A stretch of DNA of 64,000 nt from Fragum whitleyi (lineage: Eukaryota; Mollusca; Bivalvia; Cardiida; Cardiidae). The notes beneath the pieces were generated by a model. It searched no databases and had not been told where the DNA came from. It worked only from the letters and a program-made list of their open reading frames with translations. This document shows, piece by piece, positions 24,390 through 36,341 of this stretch. The DNA is taken from positions 41,615,869 through 41,679,868 of the forward strand of contig OX411554.1 of assembly GCA_948146395.1 (NCBI GenBank), given 5' to 3'. The translations under genes and the position numbers were made by a program. Every line of letters starts with the position of its first letter. Within the stretch, counting starts at the first letter, position 1.

Positions 24390-25085
24390 CACTATTTTAC
24401 TGAATAATGTCAGAATTTGGATGGACCCAACAAATCAAAGGCCTGAAAGGCCTGAATTGAAGACAGGACTGAATATTAACAATTGGAATGAAAATTGTGG
24501 CGTTTTGAGAAGATCTCTTGGGTGGGAATCAAAAATTTAAAACAATCATTGATGGTTACATATGGAAACTGCACCTTCCTAACAAATGAATATGCTTTAC
24601 TTTGAAGACTCATCACTTCCAGATAAACCTATCCCTCTAGCCAATTCAAGCTTAACAAGAGAGTAACTGCCTTCATAATGGCTATTCATCCCAAAGTGTA
24701 AGTTTTCAATATCCTAAATGAAAAATATTCATTTAACCAACAGAAATATGGTGGCAATTCCTGTATTCTAAAAATTCATATGAATTATTGCAACCTTGTT
24801 TCATAAAATTGTATAGATTATTCCCAGCAATCCAATATGATCCAAATCCGATTTTTTTCAAGTCAAACTTATTAAGTGGATGTGTAAAAAGCTTAAAAAA
24901 ATGTTAATCCACATGACACACATTGCTTACCCCTTGATGAAGAGCTGAACATTTCATTGCCATGGTGAATATTGCCCTGAATTGGAAATTTGTTCAAATT
25001 TCTTTTACATTTATTATCTGATCCAGGATTTGACTAATTATCTCCACATAGAAGAAGCAATGAAAGTAATACCAATATTTCTATA
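24390..25085. other. Intronic sequence, no clear feature
   Basis: AT-rich, without coding block or repeat with clear ends. Confidence 0.5.
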
Positions 25086-25091
25086 TTTCAG

Positions 25092-26055
25092 GTAACTTCG
25101 GTAAATTACAACTTCGGTAAATTGATAATATATAGTGAAAAAATGGAGACTTCGGTAAAAAGGTAATTATAGTGTAATTATATATAATTATCGACGATAT
25201 ATTGGTAAATGTATGTTTTTGACATATTTATAAAATGATATATGAAAATGAAATAAGAAATATATATATAAAAAAAAACAAATAAATAAAAATGAGATGT
25301 AGATATATAAACATACATACGCATATTATGTATGTAGAATAAATATGTGCCCTCAATTAAACACTGATTAAGAAAATAAGTTTGATTCATTCATCTTCAT
25401 TCCGTTGATTTCATATTCTTTTGTATTTAAACTATTAGGAAACGCATCTTCAAGCTGTAAAGGATAAAAACAATTCTATATATAACTATATCTTATTAAC
25501 CGATTCTTATAACTCAGTTTTAGGATGCCTTTCTTCATTAATTTGACTATGTATATGTTGTGTCGCAGGAACAATGGAAAGATAAACTTTAGCTATGGTT
25601 ACTAACTTTATTTACATAATAATGTAATAAATGTTAACTCTAACGCAGCCAGTGGAGAACCCTGCGCGCCAGTCATGCATATATAGTCATGGCATGAAAC
25701 CTAATACTTTAGTTAGCCCACGCTAATACACTACAGTATAATTGATTGTAAATAATTGTAAAAAATAAATTGAAAGATTATGACAATGTTTTTTCATTAC
25801 AATATGACCCGGCAAATGTTTCATTCCGCATTCATGAATTTTAATTAAATTTGTCTTGTTTTTCAATTTTTTACTCAAGCTCAATCATTTTATCACTTAA
25901 TTGAGTAATTAATACAAACTTGCGCATTTAACTCATATGACCCGTGCCAGAACCCAGGCCCAATGTGATAATTATATATAATTACACTAATTACCCTTTT
26001 ACCATTTTTTACTATATATTATCAATTTACCGAAGTTGTAATTTACCGAAGTTAC
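25092..26055. mobile_element. ~960-bp nonautonomous DNA transposon with ~100-bp TIRs
   Basis: The left end GTAACTTCGGTAAATTACAA and its reverse complement at the right end extend as inverted repeats for about 100 bp each (25092-25190 and 25970-26055). ACTTCGGTAAA occurs repeatedly within each arm. The interior is very AT-rich with TATATAATTA runs; no transposase is recognisable and the 70-codon frame inside is low-complexity. No clear target duplication. Confidence 0.8.
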
Positions 26056-26420
26056 TATCAACCGTCAAAGTCAATACCAAGAAGAAGTATTTTCCCGTAC
26101 AATAGCTGTAGCTCTTTTTATGAATACCGTTTAAGCTTCTTCCAGGAGTGAAACATTCTATTTCTATTTTTCCATTGAGATATTTCGATCTCCATTTCAG
26201 GTTACGCTCCTTGCATTTGGTCTTACTTAGTAGAAAATTATTTTTACTACAAAATAATATATAAAACCTGTTAAGACAACCAACCTTTCAGGCCTTTTCC
26301 ACGGGACTGCTTTTCTAGATCAAGATTCGGATTGAACTATCCGGTGAACTATCAATTTTGACAAAACTGCCAAAATGACAGATCGTTAAATGAAATCCCG
26401 AGCTACAGCATTTATCAGCT

Positions 26421-26797
26421 TGAGTAGAATTCTTTCAAAGTCCACTCCAGAATGTTACAAATAAATCCATTCCAGTTTCCAAAACAGTTTCTGTTATTGT
26501 CAGAAAATTGTCGAAAACAAAAGCGGAAACTCAAAACCGGGGTCGCGCATGCGTGGCACTACTGTATAGGCCATTCGGAATACCGATCGGCCAATCTAAC
26601 GCATTCGTCACAACTCGGCCGATTCCGTAACCTACATTTATCTGAGACTTCGGAGATCGCCCGATGATTGCCGAGTGAATATCACGATCACGATCTGTTG
26701 CCGTTTACGGAAATGACCGAGTGATGTTCCAAATGCTGTACAATATGGATAGACAAAACAAGCCTAATAATGAAGTAATTTGAAAGAATTCTACTCA
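26421..26797. repeat. MITE with perfect 19-bp TIRs
   Basis: TGAGTAGAATTCTTTCAAA at 26421-26439 is mirrored at 26779-26797. The more GC-rich interior has 'cattcggaataccgatcggcc' and 'gtttacggaaatgaccgagtgatgttcc', related to the ends of the element at 38309-38767. Confidence 0.7.
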
Positions 26798-27025
26798 TCG
26801 AAATTTCTCCGTAAATCCAAGTAAAAATTCAAACCTAGGAAATTCCAAGGGTTTACGAGTTTATTCAAATAGCCTTGTGCTATTTTAGTTTTTATCCATT
26901 TACACTACGACAGGCCCGGGAGACGGATAAATAAAGCAACCTTAAGGACATACAAACACACATTTTTACTGGAAATAGGGAGTCTAAAATGGGGAACTGA
27001 AAATAGCTTGCCAATGCTATGTATA

Positions 27026-28862
27026 ACTAGAGGCGCTTGAGCGCCTGATTCGCTCCACAGGCCTGAATATCCAAATAATGACTATTAGAGGATGATAAAG
27101 CTGTTTAAATGAGAATTGAAGTGAATGAATGAGTAAATGTTTATTTCAAGTAAATAAGGGCCATATGCTGAAATATTTCTGCATAAAAAACTCATGATCA
27201 GTGAATAACAAAATTGACCTCTACCTGTTACACAAATATTTTTCATTTAATCACAATAATTTTGTGCAGTCTGATAATGGGTCACCCAAGGATCATTCTA
27301 GTGATATTTTGTTAAAATCCAAATATAAGAATTTCAAAACTAACAGAATGTTACTGCACAATATATAATACTGGTGTTGGTCTGCAAAATTTTGATTATA
27401 GATCTTTCCACTTTTAATTAAACACTACTAAAAGATGTTACTTCACAATTGTTTGTCATCAAAACAAAATTCTAACTAATGGTAGTAAGAAGTAAAATAT
27501 TCAATCCAATATATTCATTTTATTCTGCCCAATGCCAGAGTGCAGTAAACTCAACTCTTTCTACCCCACTCTGAATGTCAGGAGGTCAGAACATCATTTT
27601 ACACTCTGTGCAGATACACCCTTCGTTCAACTAAACTCACCAATTCTGAGTGGGTATTCTCAGGCTACTTATTTCAACTAATGTTTCTATACATTTGAAT
27701 TTCAACAAAGGTTTTGTTCCTTCTAATCTATTATCATTACACCTATTAAATTTAACAAGTCTAGAAAAATTCATCATTGAGAAGATCAAATATTCACTTT
27801 ATATGTTATAATACCTTCTACCAATAAAAAAAATATGCTGTTCATCTAATCAAATATTTTTTTGCAGACTGATACAACTTCACAGAAATAAAATTTCCAT
27901 GATATCTAATCCATCTGTTTAACCTTTCAGGATAGTTTGTTTTACCCTATATATGGAGAAATGACCTCTGCCCATAAAAGACACATTTTTGATCTGATCA
28001 CAATATTTTTTAATAGACTGATAAAGGAGCACTAAAGAATCATTCTAGTAAAATTTGGTTAATATCTATCAATTAGGTTCTGAGAAAATGATTTTCAAAG
28101 TTTACACTATATAACATATAGGGAAATGACCTCCGCCCATAAAATATATATTTTTTATCCGATCACAATCATTTTTGCTATACTGATAAAGGGTCACTCA
28201 AGTATCCTTCATGTAAAATTTGATTGATATCTATCAATTAGGTTCTGAGAAAATGATTTTCAAAGTTTTCACTATATAACATATAGAGAAATGACCTCCG
28301 CCCATAAAATACACATTTTTCATCCGATCACAATAATTTTTGCTATACTGATAAAGGGTCACTCAAGTATCCTTCATGTAAAATTTGGTTGATATCTATC
28401 GATTAGATTCTGAGGAAATGATTTTCAAAGTTTTCACTATATAACATATACAGAAATGACCTCCGCCCATAAAATACATATTTTTCATCTGATCACAATG
28501 ATTTTTTGTAGGCTGATAGAGGGCCCCTCAAGGATAATTCATGTGAAGTTTGGTAAATATCCATCAATTAGTTTCTGAGAAAAGCCACCTATTACCATAT
28601 ATGGAATTAGCCACGCCCACTACAGCCATGATTTTCAACCGATTAAAATTTTTTGAAGGAATCTGATAGAGGGTCACCCAAGGAACATTCCTGTGAAATT
28701 TGATTGGAATCCATCCAGTATTTTATGAGGAGAAGATTTTTAAAGTAAAAGTTTACGGACGGACGGACGGACGGACGGACGGACGGACGCACGCACGGAC
28801 GCACAGACGACGGACACCTCGCCATGACAATAGCCCGCTGGCCTTTCGGCCAGTGGAGCTAA
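27026..28862 (+). mobile_element. HINE/pearl-like element (family 1), long copy
   Basis: The left hairpin AGGCGCTTGAGCGCCT is followed by TCGCTCCACAGGC; a diverged first part, at least four ~165-bp units from about 27950, then (GACG)n at 28745-28800 and the right hairpin GCTGGCCTTTCGGCCAG before TGGAGCTAAAA. Confidence 0.75.
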
Positions 28863-29632
28863 AAACAGTCGTAGGATGCAATTGAAAATTTGGAGCAAAT
28901 GCAAAAGATTGCAGCCGAAAACGCCTTAAAACAGCGCCACTTACGAATGTAAAACACGTTTCTGCAGGCAACTTCTGCATAGATCACGTGTTCACTCCCC
29001 TGAGGTCCCCGCCAGAATTTAGGTCAGCACCAAAATTTTACGGTATATTGCTACACTATTGATTATTTTTGCCGCGTTCATTTTTATGAATGGGTCTACT
29101 TTTTTGAGCGTAATGACACATGTAGGTTTGTTATCAGAATCCGATGGCGACGATCCCTATATTGAAAGACAGGTAAACCTGTCTTCAATAAAAAAGAATT
29201 TTGCGAATTTAGGTAAGGCAACATCTTATTTCAGTATGAGGGAATGTGTGAGAAATTTACAATTTTCATGAGCAATTACTTTTGTACAAACCCCATAAAT
29301 AAAATGTCAAAACAATTCTCTAGCACATTTATAAACAGCAATTGAAAAACATTTCAAATGCATTAGAAAACATAACAATAATAACACTTGAAGGTTTTTA
29401 TTGCTGCATAATGCCTCTCTGCAAAACATAAATACTCTACTAAAAGACTTGAAACGTATCGTTAATCCTTTTTTCTTCAAAGACAAACTTTGCAACCAGT
29501 TAAGATTAAAGAGCATGTTTTAATGCTAATTGCATGTTCACAACTCTGTGAAATAATATTTTAGTCTCGCCTACATTTTTTAATTACTGCAATCCTTTAA
29601 CATTGAAAAGAATTTGTATTTTGTTTGGAATA
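28863..29632. other. Intronic sequence, no clear feature
   Basis: Unassigned intron between two repeat blocks; a small 'gacaggtaaacctgtcttcaa' stem at about 29168. No exon-like block. Confidence 0.45.
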
Positions 29633-30799
29633 TATGTGACACGTCAGGCAAAAAGGGACCATCTTGGAACTCCGTTAAATGAAATCGTGAAAGAGATTTG
29701 TTCCAGTAGAGGTCAACCGGTGGTCGCATGTCAAAAATTCTTGTACAGGAATGTAAAACAATCATTCTAGATTCAAAACTAGAAAGCCATGAATGGCTTG
29801 AGTTGCTCCAAAGGCATGAAATTCTTGTAAAAGCAAATAAATGTTTTGACTAGATTTTAAGATATTTGGGGTTCAACTGATGTTGAAAATGATTCAATCA
29901 GTTACATTCTGAGAAAATGATTTTCATAGTTTCCACTATTTAACATATTGAGGAATGACCTCCGCCCATAAAATGCGTATTTTTCATCCAATGAAAATAA
30001 TTTTTGGTACAATGATAAAGGGTCACTCAAGGATCATTCCAGTCAAATTTGGTTGATATCCATCAATTACATTCTGAGAAAATGATTTTCAAATATTCCA
30101 CTATATAACATATCGAGAATTGACCTCCACCCATAAAATGCATATTTTCCATCCCATTACAATGATTTTTTATAGACTGATAAAGGGTCACTCAAGGATT
30201 ATTCCAGTGAAATTTGGTTGATATCCGTCTGTAACATTCTGAGAAAATGATTTTCAAAGTTTCCACTATATAACACATAGAGAATTGACCTCCGCCCATA
30301 AAATGCATATTTTCCATCCAATCACAATGATTTTTTGTAGACTGATAAAGGGTCATCCAAGGATCATTCATGTAAAATTTTAATTCGTATCCATTGATTA
30401 GAATCTGAGAAAACTCACTTTTTACCATATTTGGAAATTAGCCACGCCCATTAGATCCATGTTTTTCATTGGATCAAAATTTCTTGAACAACTTTGAAAG
30501 AGAGTCACCCAAGGATCATTCCTGTGAAGTTTGGTTGAAATCCATCCAGTAGTTTCTGAGGAAAAGACTTTTAAAGAAAAGTTTATGACCGGACGCACAC
30601 ACGCACGGACGGACAGAAGGACGGACGCACAACGGACACAACGCCATGACAATAGCCCCAGTGGCTTTCAGCCAGTAGAGCTAAAAATCAAAGCAAACCG
30701 AATAATTTGACCCAAGTCAGCCTGCGCAATTTTGCGCAGTCTGACAAGGGTTGACACTTTACAGACCGAGATGGTCCCTTTTCGCATGATGGGTCACAT
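29633..30799. repeat. MITE family C split by a HINE-like element
   Basis: Left part 29633-29777 begins ATGTGACACGTCAGGCAAA. Right part 30684-30799 ends TTTCGCATGATGGGTCACA and carries the GCGCAATTTTGCGC stem. Joined, they match 12772-13042. Confidence 0.8.
29778..30683 (+). mobile_element. HINE/pearl-like element (family 1)
   Basis: Left ACTAGAAAGCCATGAATGGC, about four ~165-bp units, the 'ccacgcccattaga' terminal unit, a CACGGACGGACAG tract, then GTGGCTTTCAGCCAG and AGAGCTAAAAA. Inserted in family-C MITE sequence. Confidence 0.78.
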
Positions 30800-30910
30800 A
30801 TTCATATTACATTAATCAAGGAAACAAAATCTTATAACTTGAATTGATTTTTGTAGTTTCTGCTTCCGGAGGAATACAATGATACCCGTGCTGATTGTGT
30901 GGTTATTATA

Positions 30911-30988
30911 GAGGGATCAGCCCAAAACTATTGTAAGTGCCTATAATTATATTCATAGGAACTTACAATAGTTTTGCACTGAACCTCT
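30911..30988. repeat. Full-length hairpin element (family E)
   Basis: Arms 'gagggatcagcccaaaactattgtaagtgccta' / 'taggaacttacaatagttttgcactgaacctc'. Confidence 0.8.
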
Positions 30989-31026
30989 CTAAATATGAGA
31001 ACAAAATTGACAGGGGCTCATTGTCA

Positions 31027-31330
31027 GCCCGATTAGCTCAGTTAGTAGAGCACCGGACTTCAAAACCAATGAAGTTTGACAGTGTGAGTTCAATTCCCGG
31101 GCTGGCACACTAACAAAAACTAATTGTCTTTCGGATGAGACGTTTAACCGAGGCCCCTTGAGACGTTGCTTTACACCGAGCATGTTAAAGAACCATGATG
31201 GCTCTCAGCAGTAGTTTCATCATGTATCCTTGCACTATCCCCTGTAGCAACAAACCGTCTTCTGGGGGCGTCGCTCATATGGGCATGTGCTACGGTAGCG
31301 ACGATAAATAAATTGCAATACACGCGCCCA
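31027..31330 (+). mobile_element. SINE-2, second copy
   Basis: Same head (GCCCGATTAGCTCAGTTAGT, B box GAGTTCAATTCC) and body as 23387-23690. Target duplication not evident. It lies 126 bp from a SANT exon, in an intron, antisense to the gene. Confidence 0.85.
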
Positions 31331-31455
31331 TGGAAGGTTGTGTACCACTATTTGGAATCAAATCAAGGACACAGGGATTAATAGCAGCCACTATATCAAA
31401 GCTGTAGCTATGATGTTTTGGTTGCCCACCTAACATAAAAAGAGTAGGTACTTAC

Positions 31456-31536
31456 TGTTTCTTTATGAGGCAGAAGTTCCTTCCTGATCTTGAAAAAGTT
31501 CTTTGAGTAGACTCTTAGCCCTTTAACAAAGCGTTT
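31456..31536 (-). CDS. RERE: RERE/atrophin homologue, SANT-domain middle exon
   Basis: Sixth visible exon, 81 nt (27 whole codons); acceptor ATTTACAG and donor GTAAGT on the minus strand. Translation: [20 protein letters not shown] then LLPHKET. '[23 protein letters not shown]' is the central part of the RERE SANT domain, which in vertebrates contacts chromatin modifiers including HDAC1/2 and G9a (family knowledge). Phase 0 on both sides. It stands 12 kb from the previous exon and 29 kb from the next, so the SANT domain is spread over about 41 kb of genomic DNA. Confidence 0.95.
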
Positions 31537-31557
31537 CTGTAAATAGAAGAGGATATC

Positions 31558-31785
31558 TTAACCCTTTGCTGTTTAATCCCCGCTTTTTACGTGCCTGTGA
31601 TTTTATAATTGAGAAAACATTGTGATAAAAGAAGAAATTGCTTTTGACAAGCAATTTCTTCTTTTTCCACACTATTTTCTACCCTACTGAATGGTTATTT
31701 TTCAAATTAAATCCACTTTAAATTTTCGTCTGCAAAACCTTTGAATTTGGAAAGGTCCAAAATTTTGTAAAACAGGAAAAGGTTA
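31558..31785 (+). repeat. TTAA MITE (family B), reference copy
   Basis: Begins TTAACCCTTTGCTG and ends CAGGAAAAGGTTAA, with a central palindrome AAGAAATTGC..GCAATTTCTT. 228 bp, TTAA at both ends (piggyBac-like by inference). It starts only 22 bp beyond the SANT exon on its acceptor side. Confidence 0.82.
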
Positions 31786-31857
31786 ATCAGCCCTTGCCCT
31801 TGATCTTTTACCTTAATTTCAGACTTATCCAAATTGACTAGGATGGGTTTTATTGTT

Positions 31858-32040
31858 TTTTTTATTTGAATGGGAGTTTACATCATTTTCAACCATCTCT
31901 CAGTTATATTGCATCAGCTGGAGCACCTTACAATGGATTCCTGGTATTTCTACCAACAGTACTATCATTACATCTTTTACCTGGCATCCAGCTGCTAACC
32001 TTTATAGGTTTAAATTATCAAAACATTACAGGAAGACAAA
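31858..32040 (-). mobile_element. SINE-1, partial
   Basis: 'tttgaatgggagtttacatc' to 'gctgctaacctttataggttt'; no head. Confidence 0.75.
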
Positions 32041-32124
32041 AAGTAGAAAAAAAGAGCGCAGTCTAATTTGAAAGGAGTGGCAAACAGCAATGAAGAGTGG
32101 TTGCATCTTGAAAAGAAAACATCC

Positions 32125-32240
32125 CATGCGGTGGTAAATATTGTGAGAAAAGAAGAAGTTGCTTGTTTCAAGCATTTTCCTCTTTTCAACAATTTTTCCT
32201 AGAGGATAAAGCAATTGCTTCTTTTTCCACAATATTTTCA
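32125..32240. repeat. TTAA MITE (family B) fragments
   Basis: Two partial copies of the central palindrome ('gaagaagttgcttgtttcaagca', 'gcaattgcttctttttccac'). Confidence 0.55.
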
Positions 32241-32296
32241 CAAAATTTCATACAAAATCACAGCAACCCAAACTTCCTGGACTGTACATAATATAG

Positions 32297-32536
32297 TTAA
32301 CCCTTGTCATACTGAATAAAAACATGGCAAAACTGCATTAAAATCAAAGTACAGAAAGCTCTGAAAGCCTAAACTATGCATAAGTATTCCTTTTGAAATT
32401 ACAAATTTTAAACTATTGCTGGCTTATAAAGTAAAACAGTTTAGACTAAGATCAGACTGCACATATGTGAAGCCTGATCTTTGCCTATACCTTCCGACAA
32501 AGCAGCAATATTCGGGGTTCAGCATGACTAGGGTAA
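32297..32536 (+). repeat. TTAA MITE (family A)
   Basis: TTAACCCTTGTCATACTGAA to TTCAGCATGACTAGGGTAA; contains 'actaagatcagactgcac'. Confidence 0.8.
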
Positions 32537-32844
32537 ATGCAAAGGCAAAACATTTCAAAGTTCTCTTATAGAATTACAAGTACAACTTGATCTTGCAAGA
32601 AACCTAAAGAGTTTATCAGAACACGTAATAGTAAGTATTTTCACCAAGAAATTGTCATAATTATCCCTTCAAGGGACAATAACTCTTAACAGTTTCTCAG
32701 AAGCATTAATTATCCTCCCATTATTAGTATAATTAACTACCTAAGATTGCTACAGACGCTTCTCTTAGACAGCTTATCTGTTATTGAGAGCTTTATTTTC
32801 TAACATTATGTAATGCCACTTTCTTCAATTTGTTCTTTTGTTTT

Positions 32845-32950
32845 TTCAAATGGGACTAACTCCAAATATTTCAATCATATTGCCAAGAATGGAGCAACTA
32901 ACCAATGAATCCTGGTTTTTCTTGTGGTACTACTACAACATTCTTCCAAG
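32845..32950 (-). mobile_element. SINE-1, degenerate fragment
   Basis: 'aatcatattgccaagaatggagcaactaaccaatg' keeps the SINE-1 order with many changes. Confidence 0.5.
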
Positions 32951-32959
32951 CCTCACATT

Positions 32960-33036
32960 TCGATGGTTTAGTGCAAAACAGTTGTAACTGCCTATATATT
33001 TAAAGGCAGTTACAACTGTTTCGCACTGGGCCATCA
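32960..33036. repeat. Full-length hairpin element (family E)
   Basis: TCGATGGTTTAGTGC / GCACTGGGCCATC outer arms; inner TAACTGCCTATA..AGGCAGTTACAA. Confidence 0.85.
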
Positions 33037-33230
33037 AGATGTGGAAGACAAATGTCTGAAAGGATGAAAGCTGTCATCTGCAAATTTATCCTAAATTTAG
33101 GCCCAATATCCATTGTTATAAAATTTACCGTAAGAGCTCTTATAGAACCTCAAGGTTCTATTAGAATCTTGCATTTCCATTAGAAAGGGATGGGCTTTTA
33201 TGAGAGGCTATACTACATTACAATGGCTCA

Positions 33231-33294
33231 ATGCAAAACAGCTGTAACTGCCTAAACATATAGGCAGTTACAACTATTTCTTGCTGAGCCATCG
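33231..33294. repeat. Full-length hairpin element (family E)
   Basis: AATGGCTCAATGC / TTGCTGAGCCATCG arms around CTAAACATATAGG. Confidence 0.85.
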
Positions 33295-33316
33295 TTATTT
33301 GTTAAGCCAAATATAA

Positions 33317-35282
33317 TACCGTATTTACCCGAAGTATTCGGACACCCGAAAAATTCGGACACCTTTAATTATTTTCAAAAATAATTTATTTTTTGTCCCT
33401 AAAATCGGACACAAGTGAAATTGTCCGTCCCTTAGTTTTCGGACACAAATTTACGTTATATGCATCTAGTTGAAAGGCAAAGTACGCACGCTTACCTTTT
33501 GTTTAATTCACGGTATCGCCGATAATCCCCGTAAGGAGTAATCCATTGTTTGACATCCGATAACCCTTCTTAATTTGATAGCCGCGTGGCTAATCACACC
33601 CAATAATGTTATTTGTAATAATCGCTACATAAAAGGTTTAACTATTCGCTATCTACATAGGGAGATACGGGTTTATGCACAGCGATCTTTAGTCGGCTGC
33701 AGACGTGACGTATAAACTGACTTGCGAGGCATTAAGGCTTTAGGAATAGTTCAAACAAGAAATGCGGGTTGGTCGGCTTTTTATTTTTCAATCTGGTCGT
33801 AAAAATATCAGATTCGCCGTAATCGAGAATATAGGCCTAATGGTAACAATATCCACTCAGAAAAAAAGCTTGTTTGGAAATTCTTTTTATCACTATTATT
33901 ATTATTAGGGAGTGAATTTTAGCGACAAACAATTAAGACCGATCCATTCCTGTGAAAAGCAAGATACCCGGAACAGTCAATTTTTAAAAAAATAAGTGTT
34001 ATCAAACGAGGCGAGGCAGAAATGGCGTAAATCTAATCCATAATCGTCTAGTGATACAGTTGTATGCGAAACATAATAGAGTTGAAAGTTAAACACGTAA
34101 CCAAGGAGACGCCCCAAGTCGCGTGTCGAGACCGTCTCAAATTATGTAATGACCGACATTCACCGACCCGAACACAAACCGTCTGTGTACATGTATAAAA
34201 GTTCGAGGCAGTGCGATGAAAAAAATATGTCGGTAGAGAATTGTCTCTTAAGATCGGAGGATTATTAACCGATGGAAAACGAGAGAGAGAGAAAGAAAGA
34301 AAGAGATAGAGAGCGAGAGACGACTTTGTTAAGCTTCAGTTATTCGCTTTCATACGTCCACCAACGAAAATCTAAAGGGCATTCAATTTTCAATATTAGG
34401 AACGTCTGCCGTTCACTACCGAAATATCGTAACTACTAAGACTCCCAATATTATTTATTTCATAATTGTCGATCTGTAAGCAAAATATCCTAACTACAGC
34501 TTTCGGTAACCTTACTTCCGATATTTCAGTCACTCTTCGTCTACTTATTTGTGAATACCGATCGGCGACAAAAACAACGTAACTCCAGTTAAACAAAGCT
34601 TGAGTTCCGATATTTAATCAGCTGGACGACGTTTTGCTTCCCGTTTTCGCTGGTTTGAAGCCAAGCAGAAAAAGAATGGCGGTGATAAGGGATAAACTAT
34701 AAATAACAAAGTTTTTCCGTCTTTTTTTTTTCTTTTTTAATTTTATTTTTTGACTGTGCTCGGAATTCATTTGGGCCCTGGACTTGTTATCTGAAAATAG
34801 AAAATTAAAATGTTTGAATTAAAAAACGTGAATTATTGCGTCATCCCTATAAAACTTGTTTGGCAGAACTGATTCTATGCTGCATGATTTGAATATGGCA
34901 ATGTTTTAGTGAAAATGTGTAAAGAGGAACATAAGTTTTGGATTGTTACTGCTCCGGATTTTCGTTCAGGATTATCTTTTTTTTATAGTTTCTTCAATGA
35001 GGTACGCATATTTTCTTGATACATTTGTCGGGACTTTACCTTCCTCCTATATGAAAGCACATATTTGACGCATTTATCGGCATTTTACCTTATTCCAAGC
35101 TCTGTCCGCATATTCTTCAGTATTGTTTAAGAGCCTTTACAAATATTAAAGATCGATTTTCACCATGAAATTGTGAAAAGACCCTAAATTTTCGGACACA
35201 GAGGAAAATATTTTTGTAAATATTCGGACACAAAAAATAATAATTATTTTTTTCCGTCCGAATATATCGGGCAAATACGGTA
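33317..35282. mobile_element. ~1.97-kb TA-flanked TIR element
   Basis: The left end TACCGTATTTACCCGAAGTA and right end (reverse complement) TACCGTATTTGCCCGATATA, with 'ttcggacac' words further inside both ends. TA flanks suggest a pogo/Tc1-mariner-type target (inference). The interior is richer in CG than the flanks and has a GA-rich microsatellite (34282-34320), but I find no transposase; the longest frame (34396-34596, minus) resembles nothing I know. Confidence 0.75.
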
Positions 35283-35410
35283 ATAATCCATGCAGAATAG
35301 TAACAAATAATTGCAAGAAAGGTGCATAAAACCTCTGTTGAACTTTTAGTGACCTTGATTTGTGGGCATAGGCCTTTATAAGAGGCTTCAATATTTTGTA
35401 AAATCCTATC

Positions 35411-36341
35411 AACAAGAGGCCCAAGAGGGCCTGTATCACTCCTCTGGCTTTATAATCTTGAGACTTTCATTAAATAAAGCTTACTTTAAATGAATACATT
35501 AACACCCCAAAATTTCCTCAGACCTATTTAATAACGATTAACTGGTTCTGGTCCATATTGCACAAAAATAGTCAATCACAATGAACCTGCAACCCTTTAC
35601 CCATCTGCTTAAAACATAAGGTTCAGAAGGACATGTCTTTCAAAGATTTCAGGCTCAAAATAAGCCCTGCCCTGCTATGCCCAAATTTATGGGCCAATCA
35701 AAATTTAGCAAATAATTTTTTGAAAAGAGACACTCAAGGAATATTCTGTTAAAGTTTCATTGAAATAAGCCAAGTGGTTCAGGGGAAAATGTCATTCGAA
35801 AATTTCGGGCTCAAAATAGACCTCGCCCTGCCAAGCCCATATTTATTGACCAATCAAAATTTCTTGAACAATTTAAGTAAAGGGTCACCAGAGGAACATT
35901 TTTTTAAAGTTTCATAGAAATCGGCCCAGTGGTTCAGGAGTAGATGTCGTTCAAAGATTTCGGGCTCAAAATAAGCCCCGCCATGCCACGCCCATATTTA
36001 TGGGCCAATCGGAATTTCTTGAACAATTTAAGTGAAGGGTCACCCAAGGAACATCCAGGCCAAGTTTCATTGAAATTGGCCCAATGGTTTGGGAGGAGAA
36101 GATTTTTAAAGATTTCAAAGTGAAATAATGCCACGCCCTGCCACGCCCATATTGGGGGCAAATCAAAATTCTTTGGACAATTTAAGAAGAGGGCCACCGA
36201 AAGATCATTTCTACCAAGTTTCGTTAAAATCCGCCCATTGGTTTGGGAGGAGAAGATGCTTAAAGAAAAAGTTTACACACGGACGCACGTCGGACACTCC
36301 GCCATGACAATAGCTCGCTGGCCTTCGGCCAGTGGAGCTAA
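35411..36341 (+). mobile_element. HINE/pearl-like element (family 2)
   Basis: Left AACAAGAGGCCCAAGAGGGCC hairpin. Units carry 'tttcgggctcaaaataagcc', 'ccatgccacgcccatattta' and 'tgggccaatc.gaatttcttgaac'. Then CACGGACGCACGTCGGAC and the right hairpin GCTGGCCTTCGGCCAG before TGGAGCTAAAA. Different internal unit from family 1, but nearly the same right end. Confidence 0.75.

Noticed and set aside
28745..28800. (GACG)n as an independent satellite or an Arg/Asp-rich coding repeat
   Set aside because: It is part of the right end of a HINE-like element and recurs in each copy; frames through it encode only low-complexity sequence.
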